Source of the DNA: Elusimicrobia bacterium HGW-Elusimicrobia-3
GTDB lineage: Bacteria > Elusimicrobiota > Elusimicrobia > Elusimicrobiales > UBA9959
Direction of reading: 5' to 3'
Length of the DNA: 64,000 nt
Assembly: GCA_002840355.1 (NCBI GenBank)
Contig: PHAL01000012.1
Coordinates: forward strand, 1 to 64,000
Below, in pieces: positions 54,479 through 64,000 of this stretch (positions are counted from its first letter, which is position 1; every line of letters starts with the position of its first letter). The notes under the pieces are model-generated. The model was not told where the DNA came from, ran no database searches, and saw only the letters and a program-made list of their open reading frames with translations. The position numbers and the translations under genes are program-made.

Positions 54479-56278
54479 TTAGCGGGTAAGGCCGGCGGCC
54501 GCGGCGTTGACGGCCGAGGTGTAGGCCTTGAAGCCGGTCTGCAGGTCGCCGGGCTGCACCGCGTACGGGATGTCCGGGGTGACGCCCAGGCTCTCTATGG
54601 GCCGGCCGTTGGCGCGTATGGCGATGGTCTGGGTCAAGCCGAAGTTGTTCATGCCGAGCAGGCTGTTCTCGTACCGGTATTGCCTCACCGCTCCGCCGGC
54701 GCCGCTGGTACGGGCGCCGAAGGTTACGCCGCGCCTGTTGTCCTGCATAATGGCCGGGAAGAAATCGCCGCAGGAGATGTCCGCTTCGTTGGTCAGTACC
54801 AGGAGGGGTTTGGTGAAGCGCGGCCCGTAGGCCGGGGCGACTGTTGCCACTCCGAAGTTGGGCAGCGGGTCGGTGAGGGTCTTCCCCTCCCCCCACTGCT
54901 TTATTACCGAAGAAGAGAAAGCGCGGTAGTCGTTAAGGAAAGCCAGGTCTACTGGGTAACTGCCGAAAGTGTCGCCCAGAAGCTTGCGCGCGTCGTCGTC
55001 CGTCTTGGCCCCTTCGGTCTGGCGCAATAACTTCACCGAGCTGTTCACGTCGGCCGGGGTGAGGGTGATGCGGTGCAGCGGGACCTGCAGGGGCGAGTCG
55101 GTCAGCATGGAGAGCAGCCGGTACATGTAGGGGACGATGCCGCCCGGGTTGTTGAGCTGGTCTATTACCAGCGCGTCGGCGCCGCGCTCGAATTCCCCCG
55201 CCAGCAGGGAGAAGTCGGCGGCCAGGGCGTCCGGATCATCCACCATATAGGTGGGGATGCGCACGTAGCCGGTTTTTTTGCCGTCTACGGGGTTGCGGTA
55301 GATATAGGCCCGGAACAGGGAAGTCGAGGGCGCCTGCCAGATCTTCTCGCCGAGGTCGGGCAGGAAGCCGTCCCGGTCCCCTATTTCGTAGCCGGCGGTT
55401 TCCGCGCCGCTCCCGGCGAAGAGGTCGGAGTACATGACGGTCATCCAGTCCAGCGGCAGGGCATCGCCGCCCAGGCGTTTGGCGACGAACTGCTGGGGAG
55501 GGATCTGTTCCTCTGCCCTCAGCCAGTCCAGCCGGACCGCCACGGCTTCCGCCGCGCCGGCGGGCTTAATGGAGAGGGTGGCGGGTTCCAGGGGCATGTC
55601 GTCGGCCCGCGAGCCGAGCCGCTGCGTCAGGCGCAGCGCCGCCAGGGCCCGGTCGGTGCCGGGTACATTGTCGATACCCGCCTCGGCCAGGTATTCGGCT
55701 ACGGCTTCGTCCATGCTCTTGCCGCCGATGGAGGTCACTTCGTCGCCCGTTTTGAACGGGAAAGCGGATTCCGGCAGCACTCTGCGGTTGATGCCGTTGA
55801 TGTAATACCTGCCTCCGGACTCGGTCAGGGACAAGGGCAGGACGGCCCCGGCGGTGGAATGGAAGCTGACGGAAACGTGGTAGTCCTGCGTGGAGGCGAA
55901 AAGCCGTTTGACTATCTTGCGGTACTCGGCCACGCTGACCGGCTGCTGGGCGTTGACCGCCTCTTTGGCCTTAATGATCTCGGCGTCCAGGCTCCAGCCG
56001 TTAAGCTCGCCCTTCCACTCGGCCGGTGCGTAGCGCGCCTCGAAAATGTTCTTTATGGAATCCAGGTCGGCCAGCATGGTCTGGCGCAGCTGCTCCTGGG
56101 TCATGGCGCGCGCGTCTGTGGCGCCCGCGGCCGGGGCGGCGTTGTCGAAGACCTTGCCGAAGTCCTCCGGCGAGGAAGCGGCGGCGGCCTCCAGTTCGGA
56201 GAGCGGGGCGGCGGAGGCGCCGGATAAAAGCGAGAGACCGCAGAGGGCGGCGAACAGGCCCCCAAGAAGAGATTTCAT
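54479..56278 (-). CDS. S41 family peptidase-like exported protein with PDZ-like region
   Basis: Signal peptide; TGDEVTSIGGKSMDEA; ALVIDQLNNPGG; LLVLTNEADISCGDFFPAIMQDNRRGVTFGARTSGAGG. Confidence 0.8.
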   Translation of the reverse strand: MKSLLGGLFAALCGLSLLSGASAAPLSELEAAAASSPEDFGKVFDNAAPAAGATDARAMTQEQLRQTMLADLDSIKNIFEARYAPAEWKGELNGWSLDAEIIKAKEAVNAQQPVSVAEYRKIVKRLFASTQDYHVSVSFHSTAGAVLPLSLTESGGRYYINGINRRVLPESAFPFKTGDEVTSIGGKSMDEAVAEYLAEAGIDNVPGTDRALAALRLTQRLGSRADDMPLEPATLSIKPAGAAEAVAVRLDWLRAEEQIPPQQFVAKRLGGDALPLDWMTVMYSDLFAGSGAETAGYEIGDRDGFLPDLGEKIWQAPSTSLFRAYIYRNPVDGKKTGYVRIPTYMVDDPDALAADFSLLAGEFERGADALVIDQLNNPGGIVPYMYRLLSMLTDSPLQVPLHRITLTPADVNSSVKLLRQTEGAKTDDDARKLLGDTFGSYPVDLAFLNDYRAFSSSVIKQWGEGKTLTDPLPNFGVATVAPAYGPRFTKPLLVLTNEADISCGDFFPAIMQDNRRGVTFGARTSGAGGAVRQYRYENSLLGMNNFGLTQTIAIRANGRPIESLGVTPDIPYAVQPGDLQTGFKAYTSAVNAAAAGLTR

Positions 56279-56362
56279 GTCAGCTCCTGGCAGAGGAATA
56301 GAGTCACTAATACGATTATAGCCGCGCGGGGAACGCGGCGGCAGGTGCTAAGGGCCCCTTAT

Positions 56363-57409
<1,047 letters not shown>

Positions 57410-57431
57410 GTTTTTATTCTACCAAAGAAAA

Positions 57432-57473
57432 CAGCCGCCTCACGGGGTCCCGGTGGGATCCCTGAGGCGGCTG
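57432..57473 (-). terminator. Strong intrinsic terminator
   Basis: CAGCCGCCTCA...TGAGGCGGCTG stem followed by tttt on minus strand. Confidence 0.75.
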
Positions 57474-57490
57474 TTTATCCGGCCGCGGTC

Positions 57491-57829
57491 TTAGCTGACT
57501 TTGCAGCGGCGGCGCTTGGAGATCAGGTACTCCCCGTTGCGCTTGTGCATGCGGGCCACCAGCTGGTGGGTGCCGGGCTGGAAGCTGGTCCAGTCGAACC
57601 ACCAGTAGCCCACGGCATGGCGGCAAGGCTGCCAGGGCTGGTCGTTGATGGAGATGTCCATCCCGGTGCAGTCGCTGGCGCCCATGCGCACGCAATAGTG
57701 GCGGGCGTTGATGGTTTCCAGGTTCTTCGGGTAGTCGATAACCACGTATTCCTCGGTGTTGAGGATCTTCGCCGGCTTGGCGGGTTTGGCTGCGGTTTTG
57801 TTGTTCTTTTTCACGGCTAACTTAAGCAT
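57491..57829 (-). CDS. Hypothetical small protein with Lys/Ala-rich N-terminus and compact C-terminal domain
   Basis: 112 aa; MLKLAVKKNNKTAAKPAKPAKI... then WWFDWTSFQPGTHQLVARM; own promoter and terminator. Confidence 0.7.
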   Translation of the reverse strand: MLKLAVKKNNKTAAKPAKPAKILNTEEYVVIDYPKNLETINARHYCVRMGASDCTGMDISINDQPWQPCRHAVGYWWFDWTSFQPGTHQLVARMHKRNGEYLISKRRRCKVS

Positions 57830-58043
57830 TTCGCTTTCCTCCGTCTTGTCTAGGGCAGCGGGTTGCGTCCGGCTGCGTGTCCGGCGAAAGGCTTGCGCTT
57901 TCGCGGACCTAAGGTTGGCTTGCGGTCAATATAAGGAAGTCGCGGTATACGCGCCGTTCCGACCGCTGTTGCCTGTAGTGTGTTTTTCCCCTCAGGTCTT
58001 ATTATACACGTTCGGGGCGGGGCAGGTCAAGGATTTAGGGGTA

Positions 58044-58075
58044 TAATGATACCAAACAGGTATCATTAATGTCAA
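58044..58075 (-). promoter_or_regulatory. Putative promoter with embedded 10-bp palindromic operator
   Basis: TTGACA-N18-TATCAT on minus; TAATGATACC-AAACA-GGTATCATTA at 58044-58068. Confidence 0.6.
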
Positions 58076-58110
58076 GCGGGGGCGTTTATCTGTGTTCTTA
58101 CGACGGGGAG

Positions 58111-58560
58111 TCAGACTCCCCGTTCCAGGTCTTCTACTTTCTTAAGGCGGCGCTTGTGGCGTTCCTCGTCGGAGAAACGGGCCGAGGCGAAGGCGGCGAC
58201 TATCTCGAAAGCGAGCGACTGGCCTATGATGCGCGCGCCCAGGCAGAGCACGTTCATGTCGTCGTGCTCCACGCCCTGGTGGGCGGAGTAGGTGTCGTGG
58301 CAGAGGCCGGCGCGTACGCCCCGGACCTTGTTGGCGGCCACGCAGGCCCCTACGCCGGAGCCGCAGACCACGATGCCTCGTTCGGCGCGGCCGGCGACCA
58401 CCTCGCGCGCCACGGCGGCGGCGAAATCGGGGTAATCCACGGCTTTGTCGGGCGAGTCGGTGCCCAGGTCGGCGGCCTCGTGGCCCAGGGCCCTGAGATG
58501 CGGCAGCAGGGCCGCTTTTAAAGTGTATCCGGCGTGGTCGCCGGCGATCGCGATTTTCAT
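58111..58560 (-). CDS. rpiB: Ribose-5-phosphate isomerase B
   Basis: [49 protein letters not shown]. Confidence 0.95.
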   Translation of the reverse strand: MKIAIAGDHAGYTLKAALLPHLRALGHEAADLGTDSPDKAVDYPDFAAAVAREVVAGRAERGIVVCGSGVGACVAANKVRGVRAGLCHDTYSAHQGVEHDDMNVLCLGARIIGQSLAFEIVAAFASARFSDEERHKRRLKKVEDLERGV

Positions 58561-58579
58561 AGTGTCCTTGTTGCCGCCG

Positions 58580-59326
58580 CTATATTTTTTCTATGTCCGT
58601 CTTGAGGGCCCAGCCCTTGATCCCCTCTTTGGGCAGGCCGATCTCGTAGTAGGCCTCGTCGCCGGTGTCGAGGATCTTGACGATGCGCCCCTCCGGCGCC
58701 GAGGCGTAGGTCTTGAAATTATCTCCCGGGCCGCTGAGCATGCGCGTGCCGCCGGCCCTGGTCACCACGCCGGCGGAACTGAAGGCCGAGGACTGGCGCG
58801 CGCCCAGCCAGGCCAGCGAGCACAGGAGCAGCAGCCCGGCGGCGGCGGCCGCGCGGCAGGCGGGACCGCTCCACTTATTGCCGTCGAGCAGGTAGCCCGC
58901 GGCCCAGGCCAGGCAGCCGAGCCAGAACAGCAGCAGCGACAGGGCCTTCAGCTCGCGCTCCGAGACTATGTAGTAGAAGTAATGCAGGGCCGCGGGCGCC
59001 CCCTCCGGCACCAGTTTCTGGCCGGTATGGCGCAGGGCGAAATCCAGGTTGCCCCGGATGTCCTGCGAGCGAGGGTCGAGCGTGAAGGCCTTGGCATAAT
59101 GGTAGACGGCCGGCCCCATGCGGTTGAGCCGGAACAGCGCGTTGCCGGCGTTGTACCAGCCCCACTGGTTGGCGGGCTCCTTGGCGATCAGCTGCCTGTA
59201 CCCGTCGAGCGCCTCCTCGTACTGGCCGGCGCGGTAGAGGTCGTTGAATTCTACCAGCTCGCCGCGGTCGTAGGCGGCGGCGGAGGCCGGCAGGGCGAGC
59301 AGCAGGGCGAGCAGCAGGCGTCTCAT
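58580..59326 (-). CDS. BatE-like TPR plus SH3 protein
   Basis: Signal peptide, TPR repeats, two TM helices, SH3-like C-terminus; start moved to 59326. Confidence 0.82.
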   Translation of the reverse strand: MRRLLLALLLALPASAAAYDRGELVEFNDLYRAGQYEEALDGYRQLIAKEPANQWGWYNAGNALFRLNRMGPAVYHYAKAFTLDPRSQDIRGNLDFALRHTGQKLVPEGAPAALHYFYYIVSERELKALSLLLFWLGCLAWAAGYLLDGNKWSGPACRAAAAAGLLLLCSLAWLGARQSSAFSSAGVVTRAGGTRMLSGPGDNFKTYASAPEGRIVKILDTGDEAYYEIGLPKEGIKGWALKTDIEKI

Positions 59327-61173
59327 CTCAGCTCCTTTTCCAGGAACTCGAGCAGCAGCGAATATTTCTTGGCCAGGTCCGAGGCCCCTTCTTTGCCGGC
59401 GGTGCCCGGAGAATAATGGCGCAGCTCCAGGGCCTCCCACAGCTCCCTGATCTCGCCCAGCGAGCGCTCGGACGTCGCCGGGAAGCGGCGCTTGATGTGC
59501 TCGGCGGCCTTCTTCATGGTCAGCGCGCTGACCTTCAGGCCGCACTTGTCCGAAAGGTAGTCCAGGAAGGAATCATAGAGCAGGGCCACGGCCTCGTTGG
59601 TCTTGCCGGCCTTGATCAGGGCCTCGGCCTCTTCGATGTCGCGCGAGGCCTCGCTCCGCGCCTGGCGGAAGCGGAACAGCAGCGGGTTGGCCAGCTTGAA
59701 GCGGTTGAAGCGGGCCAGCCAGAAAGAAAGCGTCAGCAGCGCCAGCGGCCCCGTGTGCACCCACCACGGCAGCGACAGTACCGCGCCGGCCAGCAGCGGC
59801 AGGCTGTCCCTGCCGGCCTGGTCGCTGACATAGGCGATGTCGGAGCCGGAGGCCCGCACCGGCGCACCCGGGGTGCCGGGGTTGAAGTTCACGCTCCTGG
59901 CGGCCTGCCCGCCCTTCTCCACCGTCAGGGTGACGGGCTCGGTCTGCAGTTCGCGGTACTGGCCGGCGCGCGGGTCGAAATAGGAGAACCTGACCGGCGG
60001 CACCGTCTTGCGGCCCTCGCTGCGGGGCACCAGGATATAGGTGAAGGTCTTCTTGCCGGTGATGACGTCGTTGTCCTTGCGCACGTCGAGCGAGCTCATG
60101 GTGTCGAAAACCTTGAAATCGGGCAGGTCGGGGAACTTGGGCGCGATGACGGCCTTCAGGTTGCCGCTGCCCGAGACCGTGACCGAGAAGTTGACGGCCT
60201 CGCCGGCGCGCGCGTCGGGCCGGTCGGCCGCGGCGCTGACGGTATAGTCGCCCACGGCGCCGCCGAACGAGGCGGGCGCCCCCGCGGGCAGCGGCTTGAT
60301 GTCGAGCTTGACCAGGTTGGTGGTGAACTCCATGCTGCGGCCCTGCGCGCCGCTCATGGCCATGAACTTCTGGAAGAAGTTGGGGTCGAACGGGTCGATC
60401 TGGTCCTGCGACGGCACCTGGGCGATGACGGTGGCCGGGCCGACCTGCGCGGGGCCCGGCGCCAGCGCGAAGAGCGCGGCCTTGATCTCGCTGTAGGCGT
60501 AGCGGATGCCGTTGATCTCGGTCTCGCCGTTGCGCACCGGCGGCAGGTCCTCGGAGATGAGGTTCTTGAAAGAGGGCGGCATGTACTGCGGGTTGGAACT
60601 CAGCGGCACCGAGGTGTAGAACTTGACGCTGATATTGATCTGCTCGCCGGGGTAGGCCGACTTGCGGTCGGTCTCGGCTTTCAGGAAGATCCGCTCGCCC
60701 TTGACCGCCGCGGTCCTGGCCGCCGGCGACGGGCGCTGCGGCCTGGCTGCGGGCTGCCGGGGCGCGGCCGGCTGCTGCGGGGCCTGCTGGGCGGCCTTGA
60801 CGACGGTGACGGTGAGCTCGTTGGTGACGGCCTTTTCCCTGCCGTTGAAGACCGAGATGGACGGGATGGTCTGCGCGCCGATGAAGCGCGGGGTCAGCAT
60901 GTAGGTGAAAGAGACGGAGGTGGTGATCTTGCCGTTGATGATGGAGATGCTCTGGCTGCGCCCCGAGGAGTAGACGTTGAAATTCTGCATGTTCGGGAGC
61001 TTGGGCTCGGGCACGCTGGCCGAGTCCCCGGAGACCGTGACGGTCAGGTAGAGGTTGTCGTCGATCTGCACCGTGTTGCGGTCGGTCTCGGCCGTGACGG
61101 TGAGCAGCGCCCGGGCCGGGACCGCGCAGAGCAGCGCGGCCAGCGCGAGCAGGACGGGGAAGTTCTTCCTCAC
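59323..61173 (-). CDS. BatD-like oxygen-tolerance protein
   Basis: VTAETDRNTVQIDDNLYLTVTVSGDSASVPEPKLPNMQNFNVYSSG; TM near C-terminus; operon position. Confidence 0.87.
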   Translation of the reverse strand: MRKNFPVLLALAALLCAVPARALLTVTAETDRNTVQIDDNLYLTVTVSGDSASVPEPKLPNMQNFNVYSSGRSQSISIINGKITTSVSFTYMLTPRFIGAQTIPSISVFNGREKAVTNELTVTVVKAAQQAPQQPAAPRQPAARPQRPSPAARTAAVKGERIFLKAETDRKSAYPGEQINISVKFYTSVPLSSNPQYMPPSFKNLISEDLPPVRNGETEINGIRYAYSEIKAALFALAPGPAQVGPATVIAQVPSQDQIDPFDPNFFQKFMAMSGAQGRSMEFTTNLVKLDIKPLPAGAPASFGGAVGDYTVSAAADRPDARAGEAVNFSVTVSGSGNLKAVIAPKFPDLPDFKVFDTMSSLDVRKDNDVITGKKTFTYILVPRSEGRKTVPPVRFSYFDPRAGQYRELQTEPVTLTVEKGGQAARSVNFNPGTPGAPVRASGSDIAYVSDQAGRDSLPLLAGAVLSLPWWVHTGPLALLTLSFWLARFNRFKLANPLLFRFRQARSEASRDIEEAEALIKAGKTNEAVALLYDSFLDYLSDKCGLKVSALTMKKAAEHIKRRFPATSERSLGEIRELWEALELRHYSPGTAGKEGASDLAKKYSLLLEFLEKELR

Positions 61174-62909
61174 CAGTCCTCCAGCCGGTTCTGCGGCGCG
61201 GGCTTGCCGGCCCGCTGGGCGGCCTGGCGCATGTTCTCGGGGTCGCGGGCGGCCGCCTTCTCTTTTTCTTTCATCATTTCCAGTATCTGCCGGCTGCGCG
61301 TCTGCGCTTCGGCCTTCTTCTTTTCCTGTTCCTTCTGCTTCTCTTTCTCCCGGTCCTTCTTATCCTTGCCGCCGTCCTTCTTGTCCTCGCCGCCCTTGTC
61401 CTTCTTGTCCTTATCCTTCTTATTGTCCTTGTTGTCTTTGTTTTCCTTATTCTTGTCGCAGGAGTTCTTCTGCTTCTGCTCCAGGGCCTTCTGAAGGTTG
61501 AACTTGGCGTTGCTGTCGCCCGGCTCGAGGTCGAGGGCCTGCCGGTAGGCGGCTATCGCCCCGGCCAGGTCTCCCTTCTTGAACAGCGCGTTGCCGCGGT
61601 TGTAGTGCGCGCGGGCCGCCACCTTGGGGCCGGCCGAGGCCTGCTCGAAAGCTTCGGAGGCTTTTTCATAATCTTCCAGCCGGTAATAGGCGTCTCCGAC
61701 GTTGAAAGTCAGCCGCTTGTCGGCCGGTTTCTTGGCCGCCGCGCGCGAGTAATGCTCCACGGCGGACTGCCAGTCCTCGCCCTCGTAGGCGGCGTGGCCG
61801 CGGCGGGCGTCTTTGGACGGGCCGGCCGCCTGCGCGGCCGCGGCCAGCGCCAGCAGCAGGGCCGCCGCTCCCTTGGAAAAACGCGGCAGTCTGAACGAGG
61901 GCCGGTTGAAGCTGAACCCCTTTTCCATGATCAGTAATTCTATCAAAAGCAGGAGCAGGGCTAAAGCCAGCGGCCACTGGTACCGGTTCTTGTAGGCGGA
62001 CCGCCCCTTGCCCTTGCTTTTCTCCAGGTCCAGGGCGGCCACTGCCGAGCGCACCGCATCGGCGGCGGAGTCGGGGTCGGTGTAGCGCTGGTAGGCGGCG
62101 CCGGTGCGGCTGGCGATCTTCATCAGCGTGGCCTCGTCGAGCCGGCTGACGACGGTCTTGCCCTGCCTGTCCTTCTTGTACTCCATCGTATTGCCGCCGG
62201 AATCCGTCATGGGGACCAGGTCCCCTTCGGGGTTGCCCAGGCCTATGGTGTAGATCTTGAGGTTCTGTTCGACCGCCGCCTTCAGCGCGGTGTCCAGGCC
62301 GGACGAGTGGTCCTCACCGTCGGTGATGAGGACCATCACCTTCTGGCCGCCGTAGCGCGACAGCATGCCCAGCACGGTGTCGACCGCCTCGGAGAAATCC
62401 GTGCCCTGCTCCGGCATCATGCCCGGCCGCAGCGCCGAGGCGAAATAGGTGATGGCGTCCTGGTCGGTGGTGAGCGGGCACTGCACGTAGGCCTGCCCGG
62501 CGAAGGCTACCACGCCTATGCGGTAGTCGGCGAATTTCTCGGCTATCGCGCCCAGCAGCAGGCGCGCGTTGGAGAGGCGGTCCGGCTTGAGATCGCGCGC
62601 GGCCATGGAGAGGGACGCGTCTACGGCGATCACGATGTTGCCCTTGAGGTCGGTGACCGGGGCCAGTTCCACCCCCCACTGCGGCCCGGCGGCGGAGACG
62701 GCGAGCAGGGCCAGCGCTATGAAATAGAGCAGGCCGCGCAGGCGGCGGCGGGCCGCCTCTGGCCCCGCGGCCAGGCGTTCGTAGGCCGGGCCCAGCACGG
62801 CGCGGGCGGCGGCCAGCCTGGAGGTCTCCGCCCTGAAGCGGAAGGCGACCAGGGCGGCGAAGGCCGCGGCCAGGCCGGCGAGCAACAGCGGGTATCTGAA
62901 CAGTTCCAT
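61170..62909 (-). CDS. BatB/BatC-like VWA plus TPR fusion
   Basis: VWA MIDAS IVIAVDASLSMAARDL; ITDGEDHSSG; C-terminal TPR and Lys/Asp-rich tail. Confidence 0.88.
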   Translation of the reverse strand: MELFRYPLLLAGLAAAFAALVAFRFRAETSRLAAARAVLGPAYERLAAGPEAARRRLRGLLYFIALALLAVSAAGPQWGVELAPVTDLKGNIVIAVDASLSMAARDLKPDRLSNARLLLGAIAEKFADYRIGVVAFAGQAYVQCPLTTDQDAITYFASALRPGMMPEQGTDFSEAVDTVLGMLSRYGGQKVMVLITDGEDHSSGLDTALKAAVEQNLKIYTIGLGNPEGDLVPMTDSGGNTMEYKKDRQGKTVVSRLDEATLMKIASRTGAAYQRYTDPDSAADAVRSAVAALDLEKSKGKGRSAYKNRYQWPLALALLLLLIELLIMEKGFSFNRPSFRLPRFSKGAAALLLALAAAAQAAGPSKDARRGHAAYEGEDWQSAVEHYSRAAAKKPADKRLTFNVGDAYYRLEDYEKASEAFEQASAGPKVAARAHYNRGNALFKKGDLAGAIAAYRQALDLEPGDSNAKFNLQKALEQKQKNSCDKNKENKDNKDNKKDKDKKDKGGEDKKDGGKDKKDREKEKQKEQEKKKAEAQTRSRQILEMMKEKEKAAARDPENMRQAAQRAGKPAPQNRLEDW

Positions 62910-62911
62910 GG

Positions 62912-63892
62912 TTAAGGTATGGTCCTGAAGTACGTGCGCTCCAGCACGAACATCAGCGCCAGCAGCAGCAGCGCCGGCGCCAGGAAGTACATGTATTTAT
63001 CCGAATACTCGGTATAGGTCTTCACCTCGAATTTGGTCTTCTCCAGCGAGTCTATCCTGCCGTAGATGTGGTCGAGCTCGGCGTAATTCTTGGCGCGGTA
63101 GAACTCCCCCCCGGTCAGCGCCGCGATCTCGCGCAGCGTGGGCTCGTCCAGGTCCTCCTCGATGTAGACCACCGGCTGCATCGGGTCCCCGGTGCTGACG
63201 GCGGCCTTGCCCTTGCCGGCGGTGCCGATGGTGTAGACCTTGATGTCGAAGGCCGCGGCGGTCTTGGCGGCCAGGTTCAGGTCCGTGACGAGGCCGGTAT
63301 TGGACCTGCCGTCGGTGAGCAGCACTATCACCTTGCTCTTGGCCTTGCTCTCCTTGAGGTGGTTCACGCCGGTCACGATGGCGTCCCCGACGGCGGTGCC
63401 CTCGGCGCGCGTCATGTTGAGGTAGGCGGAGTCCAGCATCTCCAGCACGGACTGGTAGTCCAGCGTGAGCGGGCAGGTGAGCATGGCCGCGCCGCCGAAC
63501 ATGATGACGCCTATGCGGTCGTTCTTGCGCTTTTTCACGAAATCGGCCGCGGCCTTCTTGGCGGCCTCCAGCCGGTTGTACGGGTGGAAGTCTTCGGCCG
63601 CCATGCTGTAGGAGGTGTCCACCGTCAGCATGATGTCGATGCCCTCCGACGGCGGCACTTCGCCGCGGGTGGCCTGCTGGGGGCGGGCCAGCGCGAAGAC
63701 CAGCAGCGTCAGGGCGAGCACCCGCCCCCAGAAAGGGACGATCCTGAAAAGCCGCGTGCGCAGGGTGCGCAGGGCCGGCAGCGTGGCGGGGACCCCGGCC
63801 GTGACGTTGCGGCGGTAGCGCTGGCTCCAGGCCAGCCCGGCGAGGATGCCGATGACCGGCATCAGCAGCAGCACCCAGGGGTGCTTGAACAT
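62912..63892 (-). CDS. BatA-like VWA protein
   Basis: DIMLTVDTSYSMAAEDFHPYNRLEAAKKAAADFV; VIVLLTDGRSNTG; ATG at 63892 preferred over GTG 63898. Confidence 0.9.
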   Translation of the reverse strand: MFKHPWVLLLMPVIGILAGLAWSQRYRRNVTAGVPATLPALRTLRTRLFRIVPFWGRVLALTLLVFALARPQQATRGEVPPSEGIDIMLTVDTSYSMAAEDFHPYNRLEAAKKAAADFVKKRKNDRIGVIMFGGAAMLTCPLTLDYQSVLEMLDSAYLNMTRAEGTAVGDAIVTGVNHLKESKAKSKVIVLLTDGRSNTGLVTDLNLAAKTAAAFDIKVYTIGTAGKGKAAVSTGDPMQPVVYIEEDLDEPTLREIAALTGGEFYRAKNYAELDHIYGRIDSLEKTKFEVKTYTEYSDKYMYFLAPALLLLALMFVLERTYFRTIP

Positions 63893-63894
63893 GT

Positions 63895-64000
63895 TCACGG
63901 CCTGCCCCCCCGGCGCCTGGCCTGTTCGGCCGCGGCGGCTTCGGCGGCGGCCTTGAGCGCGCGGGCCTGTTCGGCCGCGGCGCTGAATTCGGCGAGCAGT
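63895..64000 (-). CDS. C-terminal fragment of an upstream Bat-operon gene (5' end outside window)
   Basis: Open frame from window edge LLAEFSAAAEQARALKAAAEAAAAEQARRRGGQ to TGA overlapping batA start region. Confidence 0.5.
   Translation of the reverse strand, partial: LLAEFSAAAEQARALKAAAEAAAAEQARRRGGRP

Noticed and set aside
58104-58122. CGGGGAGTCAGACTCCCCG hairpin as rpiB terminator
   Set aside because: It spans the stop codon and has no T-run on the minus strand; possibly a stabilising 3' hairpin but not a supported terminator
59416-61494. 692-aa plus-strand ORF
   Set aside because: Antisense to the BatD-like gene and part of the BatB/C-like gene; low-complexity composition

Overview
This is a GC-rich bacterial chromosomal window, densely coding except for a gene-poor stretch at about 25.9-28.0 kb. 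Gene content (PorV-like outer membrane protein, ftsQ-like/ftsA/ftsZ, pilT, cmk-plsC-S1 domain protein, Bat operon, serpin, several outer-membrane beta-barrels) suggests a diderm lineage. Elusimicrobiota-like is my best guess but is inference only. I support about 60 CDSs, four tRNAs (Lys-TTT, Arg-CCT, Pro-CGG, Pro-GGG), and several intrinsic terminators and promoter/operator elements. I see no rRNA, transposase, prophage or CRISPR array. The most interesting items are: (1) a linked set of a 1216-aa coiled-coil protein, a 988-aa coiled-coil histidine kinase and a receiver-TM-beta-propeller protein, next to pilin/fts/pilT genes; (2) a gene-poor island with three exact and several degenerate copies of CTTCATGGTATT at roughly 73-bp spacing, downstream of an orphan winged-helix-like gene whose promoter carries an ATATGTCAA/CATATG array; (3) a related ATATGTCA palindrome upstream of a porin gene that also has a long leader with GNRA-capped hairpins; (4) a tRNA-Pro(GGG) enclosed by a perfect 12-bp inverted repeat; (5) overlapping divergent promoters with a 17-bp direct repeat at the perR-like/HMA locus; (6) a G10 tract in the catalase ribosome-binding region. 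All family calls are from reading the translations; no database search was run.
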